Source: Clostridiales bacterium
Lineage (GTDB): Bacteria; Bacillota; Clostridia; Saccharofermentanales; Saccharofermentanaceae
Assembly (NCBI GenBank): GCA_017428545.1
Contig: JAFRQR010000029.1
Span: 1-64,000, forward strand
Length of the DNA: 64,000 nt
Direction: 5' to 3'
Shown here: piece by piece, positions 23,516-31,819 of the stretch
Layout: each line of letters starts with the position of its first letter
Position numbering within the stretch: the stretch's first letter is position 1
Translations under genes and position numbers: made by a program
Notes under the pieces: generated by a model
Databases searched by the model: none
Told to the model about the DNA's origin: nothing
The model's input: the letters and a program-made list of their open reading frames with translations, nothing else

Positions 23516-25078
23516 ATGGCAAAAATTCAGGTAAATGATCTTACTTTCTCCTATGAAAGCACTTTCGATCCGATCTTCGAGCATGTCTCGTTTACGATCG
23601 ATACATCCTGGAAACTGGGATTTATCGGCAGAAACGGAAAAGGCAAGACGACGTTTCTGAACCTGCTTTTAGGAAAATACGAATACAGCGGCAGTATCAG
23701 CTGCGATGTGCCGTGCGATTATTTCCCTTATAAGATCTCGGACGGGGATCTCGATAAGACGGCGGACGAACTGATGGAACGGTGGAAGCCGGGAGTCGAG
23801 TCCTGGCGAGTCATGTGCGAGATCGCGGATCTTTCCGTGGATGCGGAGCTCCTCTATCGGCCGATTCGGACGCTGAGCTTCGGCGAGAAAACAAAGGTCA
23901 TGCTGGCGGTGCTTTTCGCGGGGGAAAATGATTTTCTTCTTATCGACGAGCCGACGAATCATCTTGACCGGGAAGCGAGAGAGATCGTGAAATCGTATCT
24001 TGCGAAAAAGAAGGGATTTATCCTTGTGTCGCACGATCGAGATCTTCTGGATGCATGTGTCGATCATGTGCTGGTCCTGAACCGTTCGACGATCGAAGTG
24101 CAGAACGGGAATTTCAGCTCCTGGTGGGAAAACAAAGAGCGCGCGGATGCTTTTGCCCGGGCGGAGAATGAGAAGCACATGAAGGAGATCGGGCGGCTGA
24201 AGAGCTCGATGCAGCAGAGCCAGCGCTGGGCGACGAAAAGTGAGAATACGAAGATCGGGTATGACCCGATCAAGGAACATGACAGGTCGAAAAATACGCG
24301 CGGATATATCGGTGCGAAGACGAAGAAGATGGAGTCGCGCGTGAAGGTGTTCGAGCAGAGGATGGAGAGGAGTATCGAGGAAAAGGAAGGGCTTCTCAAC
24401 GATGTCGAGCAGATCCGTGATCTGAGGCTTTCTCCGATGACGCATTTCCGGGACAGACTCGTCGAAACCAGGGATCTTTCACTGCAGTATAAGGATGCGG
24501 AAAGACCTGTTTTCGAGGGGCTCACTTTCGAGATCCGGAACGGCGAAAGAGTATTCCTTCAGGGCAAAAACGGATGCGGGAAAACGAGCCTCATCAAGGC
24601 GATCCTTCGCGATGCGGGATATAGAAACGATTCAGCTGAGACGGACGATAGCAGGGCTCCCGAGGATATGAGTTTTACGACTGAGGGCACGCTTCTAACC
24701 GCGCCTCATCTTAAGATCTCCTACATCAACCAGGACACATCGCATCTTCATGGCGACCTTCGGATGCATGCTTTTGAAAACGGCGTGGATTACAGCCTCT
24801 TCCTCGCGGTGCTCCGTCAGCTCGCGCTCGAGCAGGCACAGTTCGAAAAGAACATCGAGGATTTTTCCGAAGGACAGAAGAAGAAAGTCCTTATCGCGAC
24901 GAGCCTTCTTCAGCCGGCGCATCTTTACATCTGGGACGAACCTCTGAACTACGTCGATGTCTTTTCACGCATGCAGCTCGAAAAACTCATCTCGGAATAT
25001 CAGCCGACGATGCTGATCGTCGAGCACGATGTGCGATTCCGGGAGAAGATGGCAACGAAGGTCGTGGAGCTGAACTGA
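23516..25078 (+). CDS. Lsa-type ABC-F ribosomal protection protein
   Basis: A 520-residue soluble protein with two ABC domains and no membrane segment. The first Walker A is GRNGKGKTT (Lys44), with LSFGEKTKVMLA as its signature and LLIDEPTNHLD as Walker B; the inter-domain linker (about 200-310) contains RSKNTRGYIGAKTKKM. The second domain has GKNGCGKTS, FSEGQKKKVLIATSLLQP and WDEPLNYVDVFSRMQ, all typical of the Lsa/Vga subgroup, which dislodge lincosamides, streptogramin A or pleuromutilins from the ribosome. The ATG at 23516 follows AAAGAGG; in-frame codons back to 23390 run through the terminator hairpin and are not translated start sites. Actual resistance is not proven by sequence. Confidence 0.87.
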   Translation: MAKIQVNDLTFSYESTFDPIFEHVSFTIDTSWKLGFIGRNGKGKTTFLNLLLGKYEYSGSISCDVPCDYFPYKISDGDLDKTADELMERWKPGVESWRVMCEIADLSVDAELLYRPIRTLSFGEKTKVMLAVLFAGENDFLLIDEPTNHLDREAREIVKSYLAKKKGFILVSHDRDLLDACVDHVLVLNRSTIEVQNGNFSSWWENKERADAFARAENEKHMKEIGRLKSSMQQSQRWATKSENTKIGYDPIKEHDRSKNTRGYIGAKTKKMESRVKVFEQRMERSIEEKEGLLNDVEQIRDLRLSPMTHFRDRLVETRDLSLQYKDAERPVFEGLTFEIRNGERVFLQGKNGCGKTSLIKAILRDAGYRNDSAETDDSRAPEDMSFTTEGTLLTAPHLKISYINQDTSHLHGDLRMHAFENGVDYSLFLAVLRQLALEQAQFEKNIEDFSEGQKKKVLIATSLLQPAHLYIWDEPLNYVDVFSRMQLEKLISEYQPTMLIVEHDVRFREKMATKVVELN

Positions 25079-25093
25079 GAGAAATGAGAATAG

Positions 25094-25128
25094 GGCAGTA
25101 ACTCAGATCTGCTGAGTTACTGCCTTTC
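25094..25128. terminator. Perfect hairpin terminator between convergent genes
   Basis: GGCAGTAACTCAG and CTGAGTTACTGCC, 13 bp, loop of 5 nt, then TTT. It lies between the ABC-F gene and the convergent lipoprotein gene and probably serves the ABC-F transcript. Confidence 0.8.
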
Positions 25129-25136
25129 GCCTATTA

Positions 25137-25880
25137 TCAACTCGGGAAGATTCTATATCTTTTGTGAGTCGAAATGAATTCGTCATATGTTGTCTCAAGA
25201 TCGTGGTCATACAAGAATGAGAATTCAAATGGAATTTGAATATCACTATCTTCATAATAGCAAAGAGAATCTAGCACCCTTATGAAATTGTCTTTGCTTG
25301 ATCTAATATGCAAATCACTGAAACAAAATTTCTCCAACCCGTCCATTGAGAGAATAGCTTCATAATCATCAAAATCCACATTAAATGTTGATTCAATCTG
25401 CTTGTATGATACCTGGCATTGATTGAATTCTGACATTTTCATGGTTTCAGATGTGTGGATACTTAGAAAATTGATGTGTTGTTCTTTCGGCGCCTTACTT
25501 ACACTCGCATAATAATCCTGCCTTTCATAGTCAAGTTTATCAGGCTCAAAAGAGTACATCTTAACAATCAGTTCCATCTGTTTCTTATGAACGACTGAAT
25601 CTGGATGTGAATCCAAATAGTTGTTGATTACTTCTGAAACATTAAATGCATCTTCCAGATCACAATCACCCCAATAACTCAATTCGATCTTACCTTCAAC
25701 AGCTATTGTGTCACACCAAGAAAGCTCTTCCAGACAATGATTTTCTGAAAGATATGAAAGAATCTGATCGGCCTCATCTTTCTCTAGCGGATAGCGTTCG
25801 CGATTTATACACGAACAGATACTTATGCTCAAGAAAGCAAGACAGAATATCCATAAAACTATCACGATTGCTTTTTTCAT
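25137..25880 (-). CDS. Putative lipoprotein, paralogue of the next gene
   Basis: A 247-residue exported protein; the signal sequence ends with cysteines (Cys22 or Cys24) in a lipobox-like SISICSC. It shares with the neighbouring protein the motifs Y-W-G-D-C (about 65), FNVDFDDYEAIL (about 165) and L-C-Y-Y-E-D-x-D-I-x-I-P-F (about 210), so the two are tandem duplicates that have diverged. The start at the M-K-K-A-I-V position is chosen because it gives a normal signal peptide; longer versions run into the neighbour. Codon use is strongly AT-rich against the surroundings. I do not recognise the family. Confidence 0.6.
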   Translation of the reverse strand: MKKAIVIVLWIFCLAFLSISICSCINRERYPLEKDEADQILSYLSENHCLEELSWCDTIAVEGKIELSYWGDCDLEDAFNVSEVINNYLDSHPDSVVHKKQMELIVKMYSFEPDKLDYERQDYYASVSKAPKEQHINFLSIHTSETMKMSEFNQCQVSYKQIESTFNVDFDDYEAILSMDGLEKFCFSDLHIRSSKDNFIRVLDSLCYYEDSDIQIPFEFSFLYDHDLETTYDEFISTHKRYRIFPS

Positions 25881-25905
25881 CTGAAGATCCGTCATTTCGC
25901 TTTCA

Positions 25906-26682
25906 TCAAGGCATAAAAATATTTTCAACATCTTTGTTTTCAATCTTGAAAACATCATATTCCGAATGTTTCAAAAGAAACTCATTGTACATCTCTCTCA
26001 AATCATCTTGAACACTCAAATAGAATACAAAAGGTAATTCAATATCATTATCCTCATAAAAGCACAATGAATTAAGAACATAAAGAAGATTCTCGCCATC
26101 CGTTCGAACAAAAGATGATTCAAGTTCAACGACTTGAATATTCTGAATTTTGAGAAGAGATTCATAATCATCGAAGACAATATTGAATGGTAAAACAATT
26201 GCTTTCAAAGGTATGTTACAATGTTGAAAACTTGACAAACGAATCGTCTTATCAGAATGAACGCTGAGAATAGTTATGAAATCTTCCTGAGGTTTTTTTG
26301 TTATACACGCATAGTATCCGAAATCATTGTAATCGCTACTTGTAGGCTTTTCCGAAAAGAATACTATACTCAACTCTAATTGACCGGTAAGAATAATCGA
26401 TTGCTTATGGTCAGATAAATAACTATTCGCCCGTTCTCCGGCTTCAAACACTTCATCTAAACCACAATCTCCCCAAAAGCATATTTCAATTCTTTCTTCG
26501 TTTGCGACAGTTTTATATACCTCGAGTTTTGCTAATTTATTGCTTTCTTGAATATATTCCAGCAACTGTTCTGCTGCAATTCTTTCTTTAGTTTGTTCCT
26601 TATGATTGAAGCATGAAGAAAGATACACTATCTGTGTTACCAGAAACAATCCTACAATGATTTTTTTAGTGTAATTAGCCAT
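25906..26682 (-). CDS. Putative lipoprotein, paralogue of the previous gene
   Basis: A 258-residue protein with a clear lipoprotein signal: K-K-I-I-V-G-L-F-L-V then L-S-S-C (Cys24). The mature part shares blocks with its neighbour (FWGDCGLDEVF, FNIVFDDYESLL, L-C-F-Y-E-D-N-D-I-E-L-P-F) at roughly a third identity by eye. It is upstream in a two-gene operon; the gap to the second gene is about 25 bp. The pair has low GC and sits between an ABC-F gene and metF, genes of much higher GC, which points to horizontal acquisition. No enzymatic motif is seen; function unknown. Confidence 0.6.
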   Translation of the reverse strand: MANYTKKIIVGLFLVTQIVYLSSCFNHKEQTKERIAAEQLLEYIQESNKLAKLEVYKTVANEERIEICFWGDCGLDEVFEAGERANSYLSDHKQSIILTGQLELSIVFFSEKPTSSDYNDFGYYACITKKPQEDFITILSVHSDKTIRLSSFQHCNIPLKAIVLPFNIVFDDYESLLKIQNIQVVELESSFVRTDGENLLYVLNSLCFYEDNDIELPFVFYLSVQDDLREMYNEFLLKHSEYDVFKIENKDVENIFMP

Positions 26683-26900
26683 TTGATTGCCTCTTTAGTA
26701 TTCTTTTAGTCAATATATACGATTAGATTTCCTAAATCCCACCCTGCTTGAAAAAGGTCTTTGCATTCTCTGTGATCTTTTATGGTTTGCAGATACTCAG
26801 AGAAAGTGTCGTGCCAAAGATGTCTAACCTAACAATATAAACTCAACCCCAATTACACTTATAGATTAGCATGTCAGCACCGCGTAGTAAACAAATCGTG

Positions 26901-26909
26901 TGCTATAAT
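26901..26909 (+). promoter_or_regulatory. Extended -10 promoter of metF
   Basis: TGCTATAAT, an extended -10, with predicted start near 26916. No SAM or cobalamin riboswitch is visible in the short leader before the GTG at 26947. Confidence 0.55.
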
Positions 26910-26946
26910 GGAACCACATTTTCTGAGGAAAGAGGGTTTTTCCGCT

Positions 26947-27840
26947 GTGAAGATCATCGATATTCTGAATAAAAAGAACATGTCGCTGTCGTTCGAGGTT
27001 TTTCCGCCGAAGAAGGAGACTTCGTTTGAGAGCGTGAAGGAGACGACCGAAAAGATCGCGGAGAGTAAGCCCGCGTTCATGAGCGTGACTTACGGAGCCG
27101 GCGGCGGAACGAGCAAGTTCACTCTCGACATCGCCAAGACGATCGAGGAGAAGCACGGCGTGCCGACCATGGCGCACCTGACCTGTGTCAGCAGCTCCAA
27201 GGACATGATCCACAGTAAGATCGAAGAGATCCATTCTCTGGGGATCGACAACATCATGGCACTTCGCGGTGATCTGACGCCCGAACTTGAAAATACCGAC
27301 AGAAGCAAGTGGGATTACCGCCACGCGGTCGAGCTCATCCGTGAGATCAAGGAGAGCGGCTACGATTTTTGTATCGGCGGCGCCTGCTATCCGGAGGTCC
27401 ACCCCGAAAGCAGTAACCAGCACGAAGATATTAAGTACCTGAAGGAAAAGGTCGATGCCGGCGCGGACTTCCTCGTCAGCCAGATGGTATTCGACAATAA
27501 CCTTTTCTATAACTTCCTCTACAAGATCCGCGAGGCCGGTATCACGGTCCCGGTCGTTCCGGGCATCATGCCGATCACGAACGCGATCCAGGTCGAAAAA
27601 GCGATCAAGCTCAGCGGCTCGTTTATGCCGCAGCGTTTCAAGGCGATCGTCGATTATTTCGGACAGGATCCGGAATCTATGAAGCAGGCAGGTATCGCCT
27701 ACGCGACCGATCAGATCATCGACCTTTATGCCAACGGAGTGACGAACGTGCATGTGTATTCCATGAATAAGCCGGACGTTGCCGAGGCCATCATGAACAA
27801 TCTTTCCAACATTCTCTGGAAGGATTATGGCGTGAAGTAA
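26947..27840 (+). CDS. metF: 5,10-methylenetetrahydrofolate reductase
   Basis: The 297-residue FAD enzyme reduces methylene-THF to methyl-THF, the methyl donor for methionine synthase. Family motifs are S-F-E-V-F-P-P-K near residue 15, F-M-S-V-T-Y-G-A-G-G, H-L-T-C-V, I-M-A-L-R-G-D, GACYPEVHPE and FLVSQMVFDN. The length matches MetF (290-300). A GTG at 26947 is the start: it has GAGGAAAGAGGG upstream and gives the usual N-terminus, whereas the ATG at 26908 overlaps the -10 element. It is the first gene of a methionine-synthesis cluster; the next gene begins 2 bp after its stop. Confidence 0.95.
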   Translation: MKIIDILNKKNMSLSFEVFPPKKETSFESVKETTEKIAESKPAFMSVTYGAGGGTSKFTLDIAKTIEEKHGVPTMAHLTCVSSSKDMIHSKIEEIHSLGIDNIMALRGDLTPELENTDRSKWDYRHAVELIREIKESGYDFCIGGACYPEVHPESSNQHEDIKYLKEKVDAGADFLVSQMVFDNNLFYNFLYKIREAGITVPVVPGIMPITNAIQVEKAIKLSGSFMPQRFKAIVDYFGQDPESMKQAGIAYATDQIIDLYANGVTNVHVYSMNKPDVAEAIMNNLSNILWKDYGVK

Positions 27841-27841
27841 T

Positions 27842-28504
27842 ATGGATCGAAAAGCACTTCTCCGCGAGGCGCTGGCCGCCGATAAACAGACGATCCCGCA
27901 GTATCTTGACTACGAAAGCCCTTCGGTCAACGTGACCGAGTGGCTCCGTTATTCCTGCATTCCGGTCTACGAACAGGAAAATGCCGCGAAGGATCCGGAG
28001 CTTGCTTCTTCTATGGAAAAAGCACTTTCCCTGACGGACAGTGCGCTTTCTTTCCGCGTGGGTTTTCTGGTCGTTCCGCTTTCCTGGGACGAGGACGGAT
28101 TTCCGGTTTTTCCGTTTGAACAGAGGTCCGAAAAGCTGAAAAAGAACCTTCTTGGCTGCGATAAGGCGGTGCTTTTCGCGGCGACGATCGGATCCGGGAT
28201 CGACCGGCTGATCCGTAGATTCGAAAAGGCCGACCCGAAGATGGGGCTTCTGCTTCAGGGCTTAGGTGCCGAAAGAGTGGAATCCTTGTGCGATGCTTTT
28301 AACGAGGAAGTCAAGGAGATCTGTAAAGAAACCGGACGTGAGACGCGCATGCGTTTTTCGCCGGGATACGGGGATCTTCCGATCGAAGTGCAGAAAGTTT
28401 TCCTGCCGCTTTTAGATGCCGAAAGAAGACTCGGTATCACGCTTTCCGAATCGTGCCTGATGGCGCCGAGCAAGAGCGTCACCGCGATCATCGGGGTCTG
28501 CTGA
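27842..28504 (+). CDS. Methionine synthase activation-domain protein (stand-alone)
   Basis: A 220-residue protein corresponding to the C-terminal SAM-binding activation domain of cobalamin-dependent methionine synthase. RFSPGYGDLPIEVQ at about 180 and S-E-S-C-L-M-A-P-S-K-S-V-T-A-I-I-G near the end are diagnostic (the R-x-S-P-G-Y-G/P segment binds SAM). In E. coli MetH this domain is fused; here it is a separate gene next to a metH lacking it. Its role is presumably reductive remethylation of Co(II) cobalamin. It starts 2 bp after metF, so the two are co-translated. The N-terminal 90 residues are more variable. Confidence 0.85.
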   Translation: MDRKALLREALAADKQTIPQYLDYESPSVNVTEWLRYSCIPVYEQENAAKDPELASSMEKALSLTDSALSFRVGFLVVPLSWDEDGFPVFPFEQRSEKLKKNLLGCDKAVLFAATIGSGIDRLIRRFEKADPKMGLLLQGLGAERVESLCDAFNEEVKEICKETGRETRMRFSPGYGDLPIEVQKVFLPLLDAERRLGITLSESCLMAPSKSVTAIIGVC

Positions 28505-28551
28505 TCCTCTTTTTCCTTAAAGTGTTCTATATGTAAGAAAGCCCTGTTTTG

Positions 28552-28560
28552 TGGTACACT
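28552..28560 (+). promoter_or_regulatory. Extended -10 promoter candidate for metH
   Basis: TGGTACACT, 30 nt before the metH ATG, in the 85-bp gap after the activation-domain gene. It would allow metH to be expressed apart from metF. Confidence 0.4.
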
Positions 28561-28589
28561 TTTCGCAGAGTATCACGAGGAGTTTTCAT

Positions 28590-31046
28590 ATGAATATACG
28601 CGACTACATGAAAGACCATTTTCTGTTCCTCGACGGAGGAATGGGTACGCTTCTTCAGGAGGCGGGACTTCAGCCCGGTGAACTGCCGGAGAGATGGAAC
28701 GTCACGCATCCGGAGGAGATCATAAGGATCCAGAAATCCTACTACGACGCAGGTTCCAATGTCGTCTTAAGTAATACCTTCGGCGCGAACGGCTTAAAGT
28801 TCGATGACGAAGAACTCGAACAGCTTGTCACGGCCGCGGTCAAAAATGCCCGTGAGGCGGCGCGTCAGAGCACGGGAACTCAGGAGAAGTTCGTCGCGCT
28901 CGACATCGGCCCCTTGGGAAAACTCCTTAAACCTTATGGTGATTATGAATTCGAAGACGCGGTCGCGATGTACGCTAAGACCGTGAAATTCGGTGTAGCA
29001 GCCGGTGTCGATCTCGTATTCATCGAGACCATGAATGACAGCTACGATACCAAGGCCGCGCTTCTTGCGGTAAAAGAAAATACGGATCTTCCGGTATTTG
29101 TTTCTAATGCCTATGGCGCCGACGGTAAACTCATGACGGGTGCATCGCCTGCCGCAATGGTCGCGATGCTCGAGGGCATGCATGCCGATGCGATCGGTGC
29201 GAACTGCTCGCTTGGCCCGGACCAGCTTGTGGGTGTCGTGGAAGAGTATCTCGAATACGCATCCGTGCCGGTGCTTCTGAAACCGAATGCGGGTCTTCCG
29301 AGAGCAGAAAACGGTAAGACCGTTTATGACGTATTCCCGCCGGAGTTTTCCGAGTCTGTCGGAAAACTTCTCGAAAAGGGCGTGCGTATCGCGGGCGGCT
29401 GCTGTGGTACGACACCTGACTATATCCGCGCGGTGGTCGAAAAATCGAAGTCCATCACGCCGGTTCCGGTGACCGAAAAGAACCTGTCGCTGGTTTCGTC
29501 TTATACACATGCGGTAAAGTTCGGCGAGAGCCCGATCCTGATCGGTGAACGCATCAACCCGACGGGAAAAAAGCGTTTCCAGCAGGCACTCCGTGAAAAC
29601 GATATCGACTATATCTTAGGTGAAGCCTTGAAACAGCAGGATGCGGGAGTGCAGCTCCTCGACGTTAACGTCGGTCTTCCTGAGATCGACGAGCCGGCAT
29701 TTTTGCTTCGTGCGGTAAGAGAACTGCAGGCGGTTACGGATCTTCCGCTTCAGCTCGATACGACCGATCCGGTTGCCATGGAAGCAGGACTTCGCGCCTA
29801 TAACGGTAAGGCCATGGTCAACTCTGTCAACGGTAAAGAAGAGGTCATGAGCGTGATCTTCCCACTCGTTGCCAAGTATGGCGGATTCGTCGTTGCGCTG
29901 ACTCTCGATGAGGGCGGTATCCCGGATACGGCCGAAGAACGAGTCGCGATTGCGGAGAAGATCATTAAGAGAGCCGCGGATTATGGCATCGATAAAAAAG
30001 ATCTTATCTTCGACCCGCTGGCCATGACGATCTCGGCTGATACGACGGCGGCACTGGCCACCATGCAGGCGGTCCACCGTATCCGCCACGATCTGAAAGT
30101 AAATACTTCGCTTGGTATCTCGAATGTTTCTTTCGGACTTCCGAGCAGAAATATCATCACATCGACATTCTTCGCCCTGTGCCTGCAGGACGGACTTTCG
30201 GCGGCGATCATGAACCCGTATTCGCAGGAGATGATGAATGTTTACCATGCCTTCCGTGCGCTTCATAACATGGATGAAAACTGCATGGACTATATCACTT
30301 ATGCGCAGAATCTTCCGGCGCCGACGATGACGGCACCGGCGGCGGGAGCAGCTCCGGCAGCAGGCGGAGAAGCGGCCGCTTCGGGTTCCGGTGAAGGCCC
30401 TTCTTCGGAACTTCAGAAAGCGATCGTCCGAGGCCTTAAGGAAAAGACCGGTTCTCTGACCAAGGCGATGCTCGCGGAAAAGAAACCTCTTGAGATCATC
30501 CAGTCGGAAGTTATCCCGGCCCTCAATATCGTCGGTGCGGATTTCGAAAAGAAGAAAGTGTATCTGCCGCAGCTCCTTATGGCGGCAGAAGCAGCGAAAA
30601 GTGCTTTTGAAGAAGTAAAGGTGGCAATGGCGGCAAGTGACGAAGGAAATAGCGGATCCTCGCGCTGCCCGTTCGTTATCGCGACCGTGCATGGAGACAT
30701 CCACGATATCGGCAAAAACATCGTCAAACTCATTTTGGAAAACTACGGATTTGCCGTTTCCGACCTCGGAAAGGACGTGCCGGAACAGACGGTCGTTGAT
30801 GAGGTCGTAAGGCTCCACGCACCGATCGTCGGACTGTCGGCTCTGATGACCACCACCGTTCCTGCAATGGAAGAGACAATCAAGCTTCTGCGTGAGCAGG
30901 CGCCGTGGGCGAAGGTCTGTGTCGGCGGTGCGGTCCTGACGCAGGAGTATGCGGACGCCATCGGCGCGGACAGATACTGCAGAGACGCGATGGAGACCGT
31001 AAGATACGCCGAAGAGATCGATGAGGAACTGAAAAAGAGCAATTAA
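28590..31046 (+). CDS. metH: Cobalamin-dependent methionine synthase (without activation domain)
   Basis: The 818-residue enzyme methylates homocysteine from methyl-THF. Residues 1-300 are the homocysteine domain with zinc ligands in G-G-C-C-G-T-T-P. Residues about 320-590 are the pterin-binding domain (ILIGERINPTGKK). After an Ala/Gly/Pro-rich linker (about 585-610) come the cap helices and the B12 domain with DIHDIGKN (Asp703, His705 is the cobalt ligand). It lacks the C-terminal activation domain of E. coli MetH (about 1220 aa), which is encoded separately 85 bp upstream. The start at 28590 follows CGAGGAG. Confidence 0.95.
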   Translation: MNIRDYMKDHFLFLDGGMGTLLQEAGLQPGELPERWNVTHPEEIIRIQKSYYDAGSNVVLSNTFGANGLKFDDEELEQLVTAAVKNAREAARQSTGTQEKFVALDIGPLGKLLKPYGDYEFEDAVAMYAKTVKFGVAAGVDLVFIETMNDSYDTKAALLAVKENTDLPVFVSNAYGADGKLMTGASPAAMVAMLEGMHADAIGANCSLGPDQLVGVVEEYLEYASVPVLLKPNAGLPRAENGKTVYDVFPPEFSESVGKLLEKGVRIAGGCCGTTPDYIRAVVEKSKSITPVPVTEKNLSLVSSYTHAVKFGESPILIGERINPTGKKRFQQALRENDIDYILGEALKQQDAGVQLLDVNVGLPEIDEPAFLLRAVRELQAVTDLPLQLDTTDPVAMEAGLRAYNGKAMVNSVNGKEEVMSVIFPLVAKYGGFVVALTLDEGGIPDTAEERVAIAEKIIKRAADYGIDKKDLIFDPLAMTISADTTAALATMQAVHRIRHDLKVNTSLGISNVSFGLPSRNIITSTFFALCLQDGLSAAIMNPYSQEMMNVYHAFRALHNMDENCMDYITYAQNLPAPTMTAPAAGAAPAAGGEAAASGSGEGPSSELQKAIVRGLKEKTGSLTKAMLAEKKPLEIIQSEVIPALNIVGADFEKKKVYLPQLLMAAEAAKSAFEEVKVAMAASDEGNSGSSRCPFVIATVHGDIHDIGKNIVKLILENYGFAVSDLGKDVPEQTVVDEVVRLHAPIVGLSALMTTTVPAMEETIKLLREQAPWAKVCVGGAVLTQEYADAIGADRYCRDAMETVRYAEEIDEELKKSN

Positions 31047-31081
31047 ATATCAACAGCGGGGAATCAGGGGATAAGGACAGC

Positions 31082-31819
31082 ATGCATTACAGCGTTTTGA
31101 TCGTAGACGACGAACTCGAACTTTCAGAATATACTTCCAAGTATTTCAATATGTCGGGAGTTACGGCGACGTATGTCACCGATAAAGAATCCGCTCTTCA
31201 TTTCTTTGAAGAAAACACGTGTTCGCTGATCCTTCTGGATATTAATCTCGGCGAGGATTCAGGCTTTGAACTTTGCCAGATGATCCGCGCGAAAATGAAT
31301 GTCCCGATCTTTTTCATCAGCGCAAGGCAGGCGGAAGACGATATGCTCCTGGCGCTATCGATCGGCGGAGATGACTATATATGTAAGCCCTATTCGCTGG
31401 GCGTCCTTCTTGCAAAAGTAAAAGCCGCGCTGAAACGCTACGAAGAAGCTTCCGGATCATCCGCATCTTCGGAAGGCGGCAAGAATAGCGGCTCTGAGAA
31501 TACGGAAAAAGGAGACCATCTGGTAGTCCTCGGAAACAGTACGATCGACCTGTCGCGTGCCGTCGTGATCCGAAACGGGGAAAAGACTCCATTAAAGGCC
31601 ATGGAGTTCCGGCTTCTGGTCTATATGCTCAATAACAGGAACCGCATCATCAAAAAGGAAGAGTTTTTCGAGAAGATCTGGGGCACGGAGTTCGTCGGAG
31701 ACGTCACTCTCAATGTCCATATCCGCCATCTGCGCGAGAAGATCGAAGACGATGCAAGTAATCCTGCTTACATAAAGACAGTATGGGGCAGCGGATTCAT
31801 TCTGGAGGATCAGCCGTGA
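31082..31819 (+). CDS. OmpR-family response regulator
   Basis: A 245-residue two-domain regulator: receiver (1-120) with phosphoacceptor Asp53 in L-I-L-L-D-I-N-L-G, acidic D-D-E at 9-11 and the conserved Lys in C-K-P-Y; then a Ser/Gly-rich linker and a winged-helix DNA-binding domain (about 150-245) with M-E-F-R-L-L and VTLNVHIRHLREKIE. It starts 35 bp after metH with no terminator seen between them, so some read-through is likely. The stop overlaps the GTG of the kinase gene. Targets are unknown; no ABC exporter lies directly beside the pair. Confidence 0.93.
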   Translation: MHYSVLIVDDELELSEYTSKYFNMSGVTATYVTDKESALHFFEENTCSLILLDINLGEDSGFELCQMIRAKMNVPIFFISARQAEDDMLLALSIGGDDYICKPYSLGVLLAKVKAALKRYEEASGSSASSEGGKNSGSENTEKGDHLVVLGNSTIDLSRAVVIRNGEKTPLKAMEFRLLVYMLNNRNRIIKKEEFFEKIWGTEFVGDVTLNVHIRHLREKIEDDASNPAYIKTVWGSGFILEDQP

